Positions 8,567 through 17,532 of a stretch of DNA of 64,000 nt are shown here, piece after piece. The DNA lies in the NCBI RefSeq assembly GCF_018323985.1, contig NZ_AP024590.1, positions 4,216,001-4,280,000 of the forward strand, given 5' to 3'. Source of the DNA: Enterobacter kobei (lineage in GTDB: Bacteria; Pseudomonadota; Gammaproteobacteria; Enterobacterales; Enterobacteriaceae). The notes below the pieces were generated by a model. That model was given only the letters and a program-made list of their open reading frames with translations. It did not search any database and was not told the origin of the DNA. The position numbers and the translations under genes are program-made. Position 1 is the first letter of the stretch, and every line of letters begins with the position of its first letter.

Positions 8567-9589
8567 TTAAATGGTGAGGTCCGCGGAAGCGGCGAGCGCC
8601 TTTTTCACCTGCTGAATACGTTCGTCTACCGTTCCCCGGACGCGGATAAATGGCAGGCCCCGGCGGGTAAGCTCATCTTCATACCAGGCCTGCTGACGCA
8701 GGCGGAATGACTCATCCTGGCGGGTGCCATCCTGCACAAAGGGGAAGTCAGCTTCGCACAGGACAATCAGCGCGTACGGACGTTCTGCCAGGCGAAACAA
8801 CGCCTCGGGGGCGCGGCCGAACAGGTACAAGGTATAAAACAGCGTCGTCAGCGGCGAGGTATCGCACACCAGATAACGATGCGCGGCGGCACTCTCTTCA
8901 CGTCGTACCTGCTCAAAGGCAATGTGCAGCAAATCGTCGTACTCCAGGTTGCCCTGTTTTTCCTCCCAGCGCTCGCGGCCATATTCGGCGACAAACCCCG
9001 TCCCCAGCGCCTTTGCCAACGCAACGGTCAGGGTACTTTTTCCCGTTGATTCACCGCCCAGCAGACAGATACGCTGTACAAAGTCACGGTAAACCGGGGG
9101 GGCCAGCAGCGCACGGTGGCGATGGACATCGGCGCGGATCAAGGTGCCGGATGGCGCATCAGTGCCCGACGGCCGGTATGAACGCACATGCGCTACCGGT
9201 TGCTGGAAACGTTCGCTGAGTACGGCGGCAAACCCGTCACCGTAAGCTTCCGCAGTGAAAACTGCCTGGGGACGACACTGAAAAACCAGCTCGCACACCG
9301 AGGCAACAAAATGCCGGTGCAGGTCTGCGTCATCATCGTTATGCGGCATAGGAGGTAAGCCCAGCGTACAGGCCGTCTCCGGCGTGAGCACGACAGAATG
9401 GCACCCGGGAAATTGCTGTTGCAGCCAGCGCAGCCGTTTTTGCGGTTCGCATCCCGGTAATTCTGGCACGGAATAGCTGAGGATCAGCAGGGTTTCACAC
9501 TGTTCGATGGCCTCACGGATCAAGGTTTCATGGCCGCAGTGAAGCGGCGCAAACTTGCCTACGATGAGTCCCGTCGTAAAGCGTTTCAC
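8567..9589 (-). CDS. NadR-like NMN adenylyltransferase / ribosylnicotinamide kinase without repressor domain
   Basis: Predicted bifunctional NAD-salvage enzyme. About residues 1-165 form a nucleotidylyltransferase (NMN + ATP to NAD) with GKFAPLHCGH at 11-20 and SGTLIR near 150. About 175-340 form a P-loop kinase (nicotinamide riboside to NMN) with GGESTGKST at 178-186. The helix-turn-helix found at the N-terminus of E. coli NadR is absent, so it should not be the nadAB repressor. The start chosen is the GTG at 9589, overlapping the pnuC stop as GTGA with AGGGAG seven bases upstream; an upstream GTG at 9619 would add ten residues. It sits directly after pnuC, which would import its substrate. 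Most likely a second copy beside a chromosomal nadR elsewhere; that is not visible here. Confidence 0.88.
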   Translation of the reverse strand: MKRFTTGLIVGKFAPLHCGHETLIREAIEQCETLLILSYSVPELPGCEPQKRLRWLQQQFPGCHSVVLTPETACTLGLPPMPHNDDDADLHRHFVASVCELVFQCRPQAVFTAEAYGDGFAAVLSERFQQPVAHVRSYRPSGTDAPSGTLIRADVHRHRALLAPPVYRDFVQRICLLGGESTGKSTLTVALAKALGTGFVAEYGRERWEEKQGNLEYDDLLHIAFEQVRREESAAAHRYLVCDTSPLTTLFYTLYLFGRAPEALFRLAERPYALIVLCEADFPFVQDGTRQDESFRLRQQAWYEDELTRRGLPFIRVRGTVDERIQQVKKALAASADLTI

Positions 9590-10143
9590 TGGCTGGCCAA
9601 CTCCCTGCGCCACTTCCACAGGCCATGCCAGGCATTACACCAGAAAATAAGATACAGGCCCGCCGTTAAGGTCAGATCGCGGTAGGCATAAAGCGGAACC
9701 GCGATGGTATTCACTACCAGCCAGACGTACCAGTTTTCAAGGCGACGCCCCATCAGCATAAACTGCGCCAGAATGCTGAACGTGAGGATCAGCGAGTCCA
9801 GCCACGGAGACCAGGCATTGGTGAAGGTATGCAGTAACAGGCCGTATCCGGCAGCGATAAGTACCGCGCCACCCAGCAGCATCAGCAAATGTGGGGCAGA
9901 CGTTTTCCTGATGGGTAAAACTTCGCCGCGCAGACCTTTCTGCCAGTGCCACCAGCCAGTGATGCTGGTGGCGACAAAAAAGACCTGTAGGGTTACGTCA
10001 GCATAGAGCTGTACCGACCAGAAGACCCAGCCGTACAGCAGGCTGCCAATGATCCCTGTCCACCAGGTATTTACATTGTTGCGTGCCGCCAGCCAGACGG
10101 AAACGGCGTAGGTAAAACAGGCAAGGCCTTCAGTCAGGGACAC
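9586..10143 (-). CDS. pnuC: PnuC family nicotinamide riboside transporter
   Basis: Inner-membrane facilitator for nicotinamide riboside. 185 residues, shorter than E. coli PnuC (239), with about seven hydrophobic segments. Family-type Trp-rich stretches are seen: NTWWTGIIGS near 24, TGWWHWQKG near 62 and WCNAWHGLWKWRR at the C-terminus. The start is a GTG at 10143 preceded by CGGAGAAA. It begins only 18 bp after the alr stop and overlaps the nadR-like start by 4 bp, so alr-pnuC-nadR probably share a transcript. In E. coli alr and tyrB are adjacent, so this pair is an insertion, or an ancestral pair lost in E. coli. Confidence 0.9.
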   Translation of the reverse strand: MSLTEGLACFTYAVSVWLAARNNVNTWWTGIIGSLLYGWVFWSVQLYADVTLQVFFVATSITGWWHWQKGLRGEVLPIRKTSAPHLLMLLGGAVLIAAGYGLLLHTFTNAWSPWLDSLILTFSILAQFMLMGRRLENWYVWLVVNTIAVPLYAYRDLTLTAGLYLIFWCNAWHGLWKWRRELASQ

Positions 10144-10161
10144 CTTTTCTCCGTAAAATCG

Positions 10162-11241
10162 TTAATCCACGTATTTCATCGCCACCCGCGAGGTCAGCCG
10201 GGTAATAAGTTCGTAAGCGCTCACTTTTGTGAATTCTGCGATACGTTCAACGGGCAGGCCGTCCCCCCACAGGATGACGCCATCGCCTGCTTTGTCCTGG
10301 GCGTCCGGGCCAAGATCGACGCAAATCATGTCCATCGCCACGCGTCCGACGACCGGGACTTCCCGCCCATTGACCAGCACCGGCGTACCGGACGGCGCGC
10401 CGCGCGGATAGCCATCGCCATAACCCATCGCTACCACGCCCAGACGGGTATCGCGCTCACTGATCCAGGTGCCGCCATAGCCTACCGGCTCGCCCGCTTT
10501 ATGTTCACGTACGGCAATAAGATTGGAAGTCAGAGACATGACCGGCAGAAAACCGAAGTCCGGCCCCCAGGGTTTGTGATCCAGCGGTGAAACGCCGTAA
10601 AGAATGATGCCGGGGCGTACCCAGTCAAAATGCGCCTGCGGCCACAGCAGAATGCCACCGGAAGCGGCAATGGATCGCTGACCGGGTTTACCTTCGCAGA
10701 AGGTGTTAAAGATATCGAGCTGCTGCTCGGTGGCACCGCATTCCGGTTCATCGGCACGGGCAAAATGGCTGACGATGTTCACCGGCTGACGGACGTTTTT
10801 GCAGGCACAGAGGCGCTGATAAAACGCGTTCGCCTCTTCCGGCCGCACGCCGAGTCGGTGCATGCCGGTGTCGAGCTTCATCCATACGGTAACCGGTTCG
10901 CTAAGTTGCGCGTTTTCCAGCGCCGTCAGCTGTTCGTTGTTGTGAACAGCGGTATGCAACTGCTCGGCGGCAATCGTCGGCAGGTCGTCGGCGGCGAAAA
11001 AGCCTTCCAGCAGTAAAATCGGTTGGGTGATGCCCCCCGCGCGCAGGCGCAGGGCTTCTTCAAGACGGGCGACGCCAAAGGCATCGGCATCGGGGAGCGT
11101 TCGCGCGGTCTCAAGAAGACCGTGTCCGTAGGCGTTCGCTTTCACGACTGCCACCAGGCGACTGGCGGGAGCCAGTTCGCGCAGGCGTTGCAGGTTGTGA
11201 CGCAGAGCGCGGCGGTTAATGACTACAGTTGCCGCTTGCAT
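10162..11241 (-). CDS. alr: Alanine racemase, biosynthetic
   Basis: PLP-dependent (fold type III) interconversion of L- and D-alanine for peptidoglycan. 359 residues, the same as E. coli Alr. The PLP lysine is Lys34 in VVKANAYGHG; the second catalytic base is the tyrosine in GYGGTW near 255; AMDMICVDLG near 305 is also typical. The ATG at 11241 gives MQAATVVINRRALRHNLQRL, the E. coli N-terminus. It follows dnaB by about 60 bp on the same strand and is followed almost without gap by pnuC. Confidence 0.98.
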   Translation of the reverse strand: MQAATVVINRRALRHNLQRLRELAPASRLVAVVKANAYGHGLLETARTLPDADAFGVARLEEALRLRAGGITQPILLLEGFFAADDLPTIAAEQLHTAVHNNEQLTALENAQLSEPVTVWMKLDTGMHRLGVRPEEANAFYQRLCACKNVRQPVNIVSHFARADEPECGATEQQLDIFNTFCEGKPGQRSIAASGGILLWPQAHFDWVRPGIILYGVSPLDHKPWGPDFGFLPVMSLTSNLIAVREHKAGEPVGYGGTWISERDTRLGVVAMGYGDGYPRGAPSGTPVLVNGREVPVVGRVAMDMICVDLGPDAQDKAGDGVILWGDGLPVERIAEFTKVSAYELITRLTSRVAMKYVD

Positions 11242-11300
11242 TGATATTCCTTCATTAATGAGTACTGATTCTGGCGTTGTAACGCATCCAGCCAGATTGG

Positions 11301-12707
11301 TTATTCGTCGTCGTATTGCGGGCCCGCGTAGTTATCAAAGCGTGACCACTGGCCGTTAAAGGTCAGACGTACCGTACCGATCGGGCCGTTACGCTGTTTA
11401 CCGAGGATGATTTCCGCGATGCCTTTCAGATCGCTGTTCTCGTGATAAACCTCGTCACGGTAGATAAACATGATCAGGTCGGCATCCTGCTCGATAGAGC
11501 CGGATTCACGCAGGTCGGAGTTGACCGGACGTTTATCGGCGCGCTGCTCCAGCGAGCGGTTAAGCTGCGAGAGCGCCACCACCGGCACCTGCAACTCTTT
11601 GGCCAGCGCTTTCAGCGAGCGGGAGATCTCGGCGATTTCCAGCGTACGGTTCTCGGAAAGCGACGGCACGCGCATTAATTGCAGGTAGTCGATCATGATC
11701 AGGCTCAGCCCGCCGTGTTCGCGGAAAATACGGCGCGCGCGGGAGCGGACTTCCGTCGGCGTCAGGCCGGAGGAGTCGTCGATATACATGTTGCGCTTTT
11801 CAAGCAGAATGCCCATCGTGCCGGAGATACGCGCCCAGTCTTCGTCATCAAGCTGGCCGGTACGAATTCGGGTCTGGTCAACGCGGGAGAGCGACGCCAG
11901 CATACGCATCATGATCTGTTCGGCAGGCATCTCCAGACTGAAGATTAATACCGGTTTATCCTGCAACATCGCCGCGTTTTCACAGAGGTTCATCGCAAAG
12001 GTAGTTTTACCCATCGACGGACGCGCGGCGATGATGATCAAATCCGAACGCTGTAAGCCAGCGGTCTTTTTATTCAGGTCCTGATAACCGGTGTCCACGC
12101 CCGTCACGCCATCGTGGGGCTGCTGAAAAAGCTGCTCAATACGCGCGACCGTGGTTTCAAGGATCTGATCGATACTCTTCGGACCTTCATCCTTATTGGC
12201 GCGATTTTCGGCAATCTGGAATACGCGGGATTCGGCCAGGTCGAGCAGATCTTCACTGCTGCGGCCCTGCGGATCGAAACCGGCGGTGGCGATCTCATTC
12301 GCCACCGAAATCATCTCACGGACGACGGCACGTTCACGGACAATGTCAGCATACGCGCTGATGTTCGCCGCGCTTGGCGTATTTTTTGACAGCTCAGCCA
12401 GATAAGCAAAGCCGCCCACGCTGTCGAGTTGCCCCTGCTGCTCCAGCGATTCCGCGAGCGTAATCAGGTCGATGGGTTTACTCATCTCCTGCAGGCGGTG
12501 CATCTCAGTGAAGATGTGGCGGTGCGGACGGGTATAGAAATCTTCCGCCACCACACGCTCGGCCACATCGTCCCAGCGCTCGTTATCCAGCATTAAACCG
12601 CCCAACACCGACTGTTCCGCTTCAATCGAGTGCGGGGGGACTTTCATCCCTTCGACCTTGAAGTCGCGAGGTTCAGGCTGTTTGTTGAAGGGTTTATTTC
12701 CTGCCAT
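11301..12707 (-). CDS. dnaB: Replicative DNA helicase DnaB
   Basis: Hexameric RecA-type (SF4) 5'-3' helicase of the replisome. 468 residues (E. coli 471). The N-terminal domain at about 25-170 interacts with DnaG and DnaC. The C-terminal motor shows Walker A ARPSMGKTTF near 230, Walker B LIMIDYLQLM near 340 and the arginine-finger region near the end. The protein has no intein. The ATG at 12707 is divergent from qorA; both promoters must lie in the short 63-bp gap or inside the genes. Confidence 0.98.
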   Translation of the reverse strand: MAGNKPFNKQPEPRDFKVEGMKVPPHSIEAEQSVLGGLMLDNERWDDVAERVVAEDFYTRPHRHIFTEMHRLQEMSKPIDLITLAESLEQQGQLDSVGGFAYLAELSKNTPSAANISAYADIVRERAVVREMISVANEIATAGFDPQGRSSEDLLDLAESRVFQIAENRANKDEGPKSIDQILETTVARIEQLFQQPHDGVTGVDTGYQDLNKKTAGLQRSDLIIIAARPSMGKTTFAMNLCENAAMLQDKPVLIFSLEMPAEQIMMRMLASLSRVDQTRIRTGQLDDEDWARISGTMGILLEKRNMYIDDSSGLTPTEVRSRARRIFREHGGLSLIMIDYLQLMRVPSLSENRTLEIAEISRSLKALAKELQVPVVALSQLNRSLEQRADKRPVNSDLRESGSIEQDADLIMFIYRDEVYHENSDLKGIAEIILGKQRNGPIGTVRLTFNGQWSRFDNYAGPQYDDE

Positions 12708-12770
12708 AGTGAATGGAGTTACCGAGATGATGATTGGGTCGAAAGATTACCACAGAGTTCAGGAGGAAGC

Positions 12771-13754
12771 ATGGCAACAAGAATTGAATTTCACAAGCAT
12801 GGTGGCCCTGAGGTACTGAAAGCGGTGGAGTTCACCCCCACCGATCCGGCGGAAAACGAAGTCCAGGTTGAGAACAAAGCCATCGGTATCAACTATATCG
12901 ATACTTACATTCGCAGCGGCCTTTATCCACCGCCGTCCCTGCCGAGTGGACTGGGTACGGAAGCCGCAGGCGTGGTCAGCAAAGTGGGTAAAGGCGTTAC
13001 CCATATTAAAGCCGGTGACCGGGTAGTGTATGCGCAATCTGCGCTCGGGGCTTACAGCTCAGTGCATAATGTGCCTGCCGATAAAGCAGCGATCCTGCCC
13101 AACGCCATCTCCTTCGAACAGGCCGCCGCCTCTTTCCTGAAAGGCCTGACGGTGTTCTACCTGTTGCGTAAAACATACGAGATCAAACCCGACGAACCCT
13201 TTTTATTCCATGCCGCCGCGGGCGGCGTAGGTCTGATTGCCTGCCAGTGGTCAAAAGCGCTGGGCGGTAAGCTGATTGGCACCGTGGGCAGCGCGCAAAA
13301 AGCGCAGCGCGCATTGCAGGCGGGCGCCTGGCAGGTGATCAATTATCGGGAAGAGAGCATTGTTGATCGGGTAAAAGAGATCACCGGCGGGAAGAAAGTG
13401 CGCGTGGTGTATGACTCGGTGGGGAAAGATACCTGGGAGTCGTCGCTGGACTGCCTGCAACGTCACGGGTTGATGGTCAGTTTTGGCAACGCGTCGGGGC
13501 CGGTGACCGGCGTGAATCTGGGCATTCTGAATCAGAAAGGCTCACTGTTTGCGACCCGCCCTTCCCTGCAAGGCTACATCACTAACCGTGAAGAGCTGGA
13601 AGAAGCGAGTAATGAGCTGTTTTCGCTGATCGCCAGCGGCGTGATCAAAGTGGATGTGGCGGAGGATCAGAAGTTTGCACTGGCAGATGCGCAACGGGCG
13701 CATGAGGCGCTGGAAAGTCGTGCCACACAGGGCTCAAGTTTACTGATCCCCTGA
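12771..13754 (+). CDS. qorA: NADPH:quinone oxidoreductase QorA
   Basis: Zeta-crystallin-like medium-chain dehydrogenase/reductase that reduces quinones with NADPH. 327 residues, as in E. coli. GroES-like domain at about 1-125 and Rossmann domain after it with the nucleotide motif AAAGGVGLIACQW near 150. The zinc ligands of alcohol dehydrogenases are absent, as expected. The ATG at 12771 is chosen because a perfect AGGAGG lies five bases upstream; the 47-codon N-terminal extension overlapping dnaB is not family-like. Confidence 0.95.
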   Translation: MATRIEFHKHGGPEVLKAVEFTPTDPAENEVQVENKAIGINYIDTYIRSGLYPPPSLPSGLGTEAAGVVSKVGKGVTHIKAGDRVVYAQSALGAYSSVHNVPADKAAILPNAISFEQAAASFLKGLTVFYLLRKTYEIKPDEPFLFHAAAGGVGLIACQWSKALGGKLIGTVGSAQKAQRALQAGAWQVINYREESIVDRVKEITGGKKVRVVYDSVGKDTWESSLDCLQRHGLMVSFGNASGPVTGVNLGILNQKGSLFATRPSLQGYITNREELEEASNELFSLIASGVIKVDVAEDQKFALADAQRAHEALESRATQGSSLLIP

Positions 13755-13762
13755 AAGAATTA

Positions 13763-13794
13763 GGGCCTCCATCAGGAGGCCCATTCTTTTTTTT
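13763..13794 (+). terminator. Terminator after qorA
   Basis: GGGCCTCC-ATCA-GGAGGCCC, a perfect 8-bp stem with a tetraloop, followed by a T-rich tail ending in eight Ts. Confidence 0.92.
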
Positions 13795-13929
13795 GTTCGG
13801 CTGTTTGTAGGGGACAGCACGATGAATTCGTTAACCGCGCAATAGTGCCAGAACTGATAACTAATTCCTATGCGGTTTAAGCGAACCTGCCCCGGAAATG
13901 TACGAGGTTGTGATCAACCGCGCATAACC

Positions 13930-14172
13930 TTAGTAACGCCAGCGCTTATTGCGCTGATACTGTGGGATTTTTGGCGTTTTTATCGCCCGTATGACCCACA
14001 CAATCGCCACCGCCAGCAACAGCCAGGGCAGCAGTTTAATCATCAGCGCAAACAGTCCGCCGACAAACATTAACGCGGTGGCGACCACCAGCGCAGCGAT
14101 AATGCCGAGCAGCGAAATACCCGTCACCATCAGCATGACAAAAAATCCAATCACAAACAGTAGTTCAAGCAT
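13930..14172 (-). CDS. pspG: Phage shock protein G
   Basis: Small inner-membrane effector of the Psp envelope-stress response. 80 residues, as in E. coli. Two hydrophobic blocks (residues about 3-38 and 45-62) are followed by a basic tail ending KRWRY. The ATG at 14172 has GGGAGAAAG upstream. Expression is expected to depend on sigma-54 and PspF: a -24/-12 promoter lies just upstream on the same strand (14216-14233). No other sigma-54 target is seen in the window. Confidence 0.95.
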   Translation of the reverse strand: MLELLFVIGFFVMLMVTGISLLGIIAALVVATALMFVGGLFALMIKLLPWLLLAVAIVWVIRAIKTPKIPQYQRNKRWRY

Positions 14173-14215
14173 GGCTTTCTCCCGAAAGACGTTTCTTTCA
14201 TTCTTATCAGGTCTA

Positions 14216-14233
14216 TTACAAGAATCATGCCAA
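14216..14233 (-). promoter_or_regulatory. Sigma-54 promoter of pspG
   Basis: On the minus strand TTGGCATGATTCTTGTAA has the GG of the -24 element and TTGT of the -12 element in the required 10-bp spacing. It lies about 45 bp upstream of the pspG start, as expected for a PspF-activated promoter. Confidence 0.88.
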
Positions 14234-14250
14234 CATTAAGCCATTGATAT

Positions 14251-14284
14251 AAAACAAAAACGCCCCGCTTATCAACGCGAGGCG
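14251..14284 (-). terminator. Terminator after dusA
   Basis: Minus-strand stem CGCCTCGC...GCGGGGCG with one G-T pair, followed by TTTTTGTTTT. Confidence 0.85.
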
Positions 14285-14314
14285 TGGTGAATCTGACCAT
14301 TTTTTGGCGAAGTT

Positions 14315-15322
14315 TTAACGCTTATCCGCGACCAGCGCCAGCGCCTGTTCAACAACGCGAATGTCTGCGCCCGCTTTATGGGCATTTTCAGTCAGGTGGC
14401 GACGCCACTGACGCGCGCCGGGAACGCCCTGGAACAGCCCGAGCATATGACGGGTGATATGGCCCAGATACGCGCCCTTGCTCAGTTCACGCTCAATATA
14501 AGGATACATGGCGCGCACCACATCGACCGGATCGGCATCCGCGCGATCGCGCCCAAAGATCTCACGGTCAACGGCAGTCAGGATGCCCGGATTCTGATAC
14601 GCCTCGCGGCCTACCATCACGCCATCCATATGTTCCAGATGCGCTTTCGCCTCTGCCAGCGATTTGATGCCGCCGTTAATCGACATCGTCAGCTGCGGGA
14701 AATCACGCTTGAGCTGGTATACGCGCGGGTAGTCCAGCGGCGGGATCTCGCGGTTCTCTTTCGGGCTTAAGCCCGACAGCCAGGCTTTACGGGCGTGGAT
14801 AATAAAGGTATCGCACTCGCCTTTGCCGGAGACCGTACTGATAAAATCGCACAGGAATTCATAGCTGTCCTGGTCGTCAATGCCGATACGGGTTTTTACC
14901 GTCACCGGGATCGACACCACATCGCGCATGGCTTTCACACAATCGGCTACCAGTTGCGCGTTGCCCATCAGGCACGCGCCGAACATGCCATTTTGTACGC
15001 GGTCGGACGGACAGCCGACGTTAAGGTTGATTTCATCGTAGCCGCGCGCTTCCGCCAGCTTCGCGCACTGCGCCAGCTGCTGCGGATCGCTGCCGCCGAG
15101 TTGCAGCGCGACCGGATGTTCTTCCTCGCTGTAGGCCAGATAATCACCCTTGCCGTGAATAATGGCACCGGTGGTGACCATTTCGGTGTAGAGCAGCATA
15201 TCGCGGGACAGCAGACGCAAAAAGTAGCGGCAATGCCTGTCCGTCCAGTCGAGCATCGGCGCGATGGAGAAGCGGGAGGAAGCGAATTCAGTGGACGGGT
15301 TTACGGGTGCCATAGCGTACAT
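14315..15322 (-). CDS. dusA: tRNA-dihydrouridine(20/20a) synthase DusA
   Basis: FMN-dependent reductase making dihydrouridine at positions 20/20a of tRNA. About 335 residues (E. coli DusA 330-345 depending on start). TIM-barrel start SIAPMLDWTDRHCRYF near 20; catalytic cysteine in NVGCPSDRVQNGMFGACLM near 100; FMN-binding INGGIKS near 210 and DGVMVGR near 235. The start is uncertain: ATGs at 15322 and 15313 and a longer frame to 15379 are possible, none with a good ribosome site; I chose 15322. Followed by its own terminator and then pspG. Confidence 0.95.
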   Translation of the reverse strand: MYAMAPVNPSTEFASSRFSIAPMLDWTDRHCRYFLRLLSRDMLLYTEMVTTGAIIHGKGDYLAYSEEEHPVALQLGGSDPQQLAQCAKLAEARGYDEINLNVGCPSDRVQNGMFGACLMGNAQLVADCVKAMRDVVSIPVTVKTRIGIDDQDSYEFLCDFISTVSGKGECDTFIIHARKAWLSGLSPKENREIPPLDYPRVYQLKRDFPQLTMSINGGIKSLAEAKAHLEHMDGVMVGREAYQNPGILTAVDREIFGRDRADADPVDVVRAMYPYIERELSKGAYLGHITRHMLGLFQGVPGARQWRRHLTENAHKAGADIRVVEQALALVADKR

Positions 15323-15420
15323 TTTTGCATCAACATGAAAAAGGGGCGCTACTATAACACACTCATTTCGGGGGTACACACACGCAGACCGGAGGCGTTG
15401 CGCCCCCGGTCCGGTTTCAC

Positions 15421-16737
15421 TTAGAAGGTCATGCTCAGCTGTGCGCCCGCACCCCAGGTTTCGTTTTCGCCGACGATACCGGTCAGGTCAAGACGCGCAC
15501 GTTCGAACGCCGTGAAGCCCACACCGCCAGTGAAGACGTTGCTGTCGTTGTCTTTCACGTCTGCACGGTAACCGGCACGCACCGCCATCCAGCTCAGCGG
15601 ACGGACTTCAGCACCTACGCCGACGTACTGGGAGTTTTCTTCGCTCTTAAAGCCTTTGGTTTCGGTCAGATCGCCATCGGCGCTTACCGTTACCAGATCG
15701 TTATGCCATGCCACACCTGCCGTCACAACCGGGCTGATCTGGTAGGTGTCTTTGTAGTTTCTGACTTCGCCGGTGCGACCGTTACGCACGCGAATGTCTT
15801 TGGTGTCGATGTCACGGGAGATCAGGTTCTGCCCGCTCACACCCACGGTCCAGTTTTCACCGAAGTCTGCCGCCACACCGGCATCAACGTTGAAACCATT
15901 GTCATCAGTACGGTAGCGGCTGCTTTTGAAATCATCGCTGTCGTAATCGTAGATCGAGGTGGTGTAGTTATAGACCCAGGTTTTCTGGAATTTCGGGGTT
16001 ACACCGACAGAAACCGGGACGTCGCCAATCTGGAACTGACGGGCAACGGCAACACCGTAATCTGACACAATGGCTGCGCGACCCGAGGCGGTGGAGTTCA
16101 GGTTCTCTTTGATTTCGTCAGCGCCATTTGGCGACAGGGCGGCATTAAGCGCTTCACCCGTTGCCACGAGCCGGCTGTTCTGAATACTGCGCAGATAAGT
16201 AATATCCTGCTGATCGATATTCGAACTGACGCGCGCATGGGCGTGTGCTTTGGTCACGAATGCCACCGACAGCACGTCGTTAGGAATGCTGACGGCGATA
16301 CCTGCGGCAGCATTTGCCCGCGCGGTTTTACCATCAAGGAACTCCAGCTCATCGGCCAGATCTTTTGCCGCGCTCTGGAATTGTCCAATGGTGCCCAGCG
16401 GGTTCGTAATAATATCTACTGGCGTGAGGTTATCGACAATGTCGCTATAGCGGTCGACTTTGTCATTAATCTCGTCAATCTCATCCTGCAGATTGTCTTT
16501 ATCCGTAATTTGCGCACCCACAGCAGGCAGGATAACGGTCACGTTGTCATCCGGCTTTGCTTTGGCCAGTAAGGCCGGGTTAATGAGTGCGCCGCTGCCA
16601 TAACTCGCTGAAGCGACACCCGTACCACCCATTGCGTCGCCACGCGCTTCTGCCCAGGTATTGGCCGCTGACGCCTGATTTGCCACAAAAAAGGAGACAG
16701 CGAGAGTAACCATTGAATATTTGAATGTTTTTTTCAC
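15421..16737 (-). CDS. TraF_2-type outer-membrane beta-barrel protein, unknown function
   Basis: Predicted secreted outer-membrane barrel of the family usually labelled conjugal transfer protein TraF (TraF_2, FadL-like). 438 residues with a signal peptide (basic KKTFK, hydrophobic VTLAVSFFVA, cleavage near QASA-A), then AEARGDAMGGTGVASA and SYGSGALINPALLA, the hallmark of the family. An alternating polar/aromatic pattern continues to a C-terminal phenylalanine (SMTF), typical for Bam-assembled barrels. A predicted coiled stretch lies near 75-105. The start is the GTG at 16737 with AGAAGAG upstream. No other conjugation genes are nearby, so transfer is not implied. It occupies the zur-dusA gap in which E. 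coli has yjbL/yjbM. Confidence 0.82.
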   Translation of the reverse strand: MKKTFKYSMVTLAVSFFVANQASAANTWAEARGDAMGGTGVASASYGSGALINPALLAKAKPDDNVTVILPAVGAQITDKDNLQDEIDEINDKVDRYSDIVDNLTPVDIITNPLGTIGQFQSAAKDLADELEFLDGKTARANAAAGIAVSIPNDVLSVAFVTKAHAHARVSSNIDQQDITYLRSIQNSRLVATGEALNAALSPNGADEIKENLNSTASGRAAIVSDYGVAVARQFQIGDVPVSVGVTPKFQKTWVYNYTTSIYDYDSDDFKSSRYRTDDNGFNVDAGVAADFGENWTVGVSGQNLISRDIDTKDIRVRNGRTGEVRNYKDTYQISPVVTAGVAWHNDLVTVSADGDLTETKGFKSEENSQYVGVGAEVRPLSWMAVRAGYRADVKDNDSNVFTGGVGFTAFERARLDLTGIVGENETWGAGAQLSMTF

Positions 16738-16925
16738 AGTTTGCTCTTCTTTGAATAATTGAACATCTTTACCCCGACAGTTATCGCCCGAACGGGGATG
16801 AACTATTGCTGTGAACAACGATGTTAAATACGGCTAATTCAATTTAAAGGACAATTTGATGCTAATGGTCTTATTCGGTGCTTTCCCGTTCCGTTGACGG
16901 GCCTATTAATTTATAGAAGACGAAA

Positions 16926-17414
16926 TTAATTTCGTGAAGGTTTTCCATCATGAGAACCAAAAAACTGAGGAGGATGGTCTATCCAGCGATCGTCCCGCGT
17001 GGCGGCATATTCAGGATTAAGCGGATAGTAAATGCGGTTATGTTTTTTATTGGCCTCGCCCACCACCAGCAGTCGCACCTCTTCGGTGGTGTTATTGATA
17101 AAGGTGTGGCACAACCCGGTTCCGGCAGGAAATCCGACACTGTCCCCCGGCTCCAGTTTCCATAAATAGCCATTAATCCACGCTTCCGGATACCCTTCCA
17201 GCACGTAGATAAACTCTTCTTCATCGCTTTCCGCATGCGGATAGGATGTGCGTCGGCCAGGGGGTAAGCGTTCATGGTGAATACCCAGGCGGGTAAGCCC
17301 CAGTTTGCGGGCAAGGGGGGCGCCAATGGAAAAACGTTCATCGCTGTCCGGGTAAGTAGCATCGTCCGGGCCTTCGACCTCCCGCCAGTGACGTATGCAG
17401 TCGGGTTTCTTCAT
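16926..17414 (-). CDS. Cupin-domain protein, unknown function
   Basis: Single-domain cupin of 162 residues. The first cupin motif spans about 53-74 (PPGRRTSYPHAESDEEE...YVLEG), with His60 and Glu66/67 as likely metal ligands. The second spans about 88-107 (PGDSVGFPAGTGLCHTFIN) with His103. The intervening strand EAWINGYLWKL is typical. The C-terminal 35 residues are polar. Substrate unknown; such proteins include sugar-modifying and dioxygenase-like members. The ATG at 17414 has GGAGTAAA upstream. Head-to-head with zur and about 190 bp upstream of the barrel gene on the same strand. Confidence 0.82.
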   Translation of the reverse strand: MKKPDCIRHWREVEGPDDATYPDSDERFSIGAPLARKLGLTRLGIHHERLPPGRRTSYPHAESDEEEFIYVLEGYPEAWINGYLWKLEPGDSVGFPAGTGLCHTFINNTTEEVRLLVVGEANKKHNRIYYPLNPEYAATRDDRWIDHPPQFFGSHDGKPSRN

Positions 17415-17532
17415 GCGGTTTACTCCCGTGTCAATAATGACTCAGGTATAGCACACCTGCGTGGGGATCTCGGCGTTTAAGGCAGAACATGGTAAAGTGT
17501 ACGTTTCCGCACCCGGCCACCAGAGGATGCCA

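Noticed and set aside
9589..9619. Ten-residue N-terminal extension of the nadR-like gene from GTG 9619
   Set aside because: The inner GTG at 9589 has a good ribosome site, the standard 4-bp GTGA overlap, and starts right before the conserved motif.
13870..14073. 67-codon ORF between qorA and pspG
   Set aside because: Half of it is antisense to pspG and the rest has no ribosome site.
15421..16737. Reading the TraF-like gene as evidence of a conjugative element
   Set aside because: No other transfer, relaxase, integrase or repeat sequences nearby; the family name is misleading.
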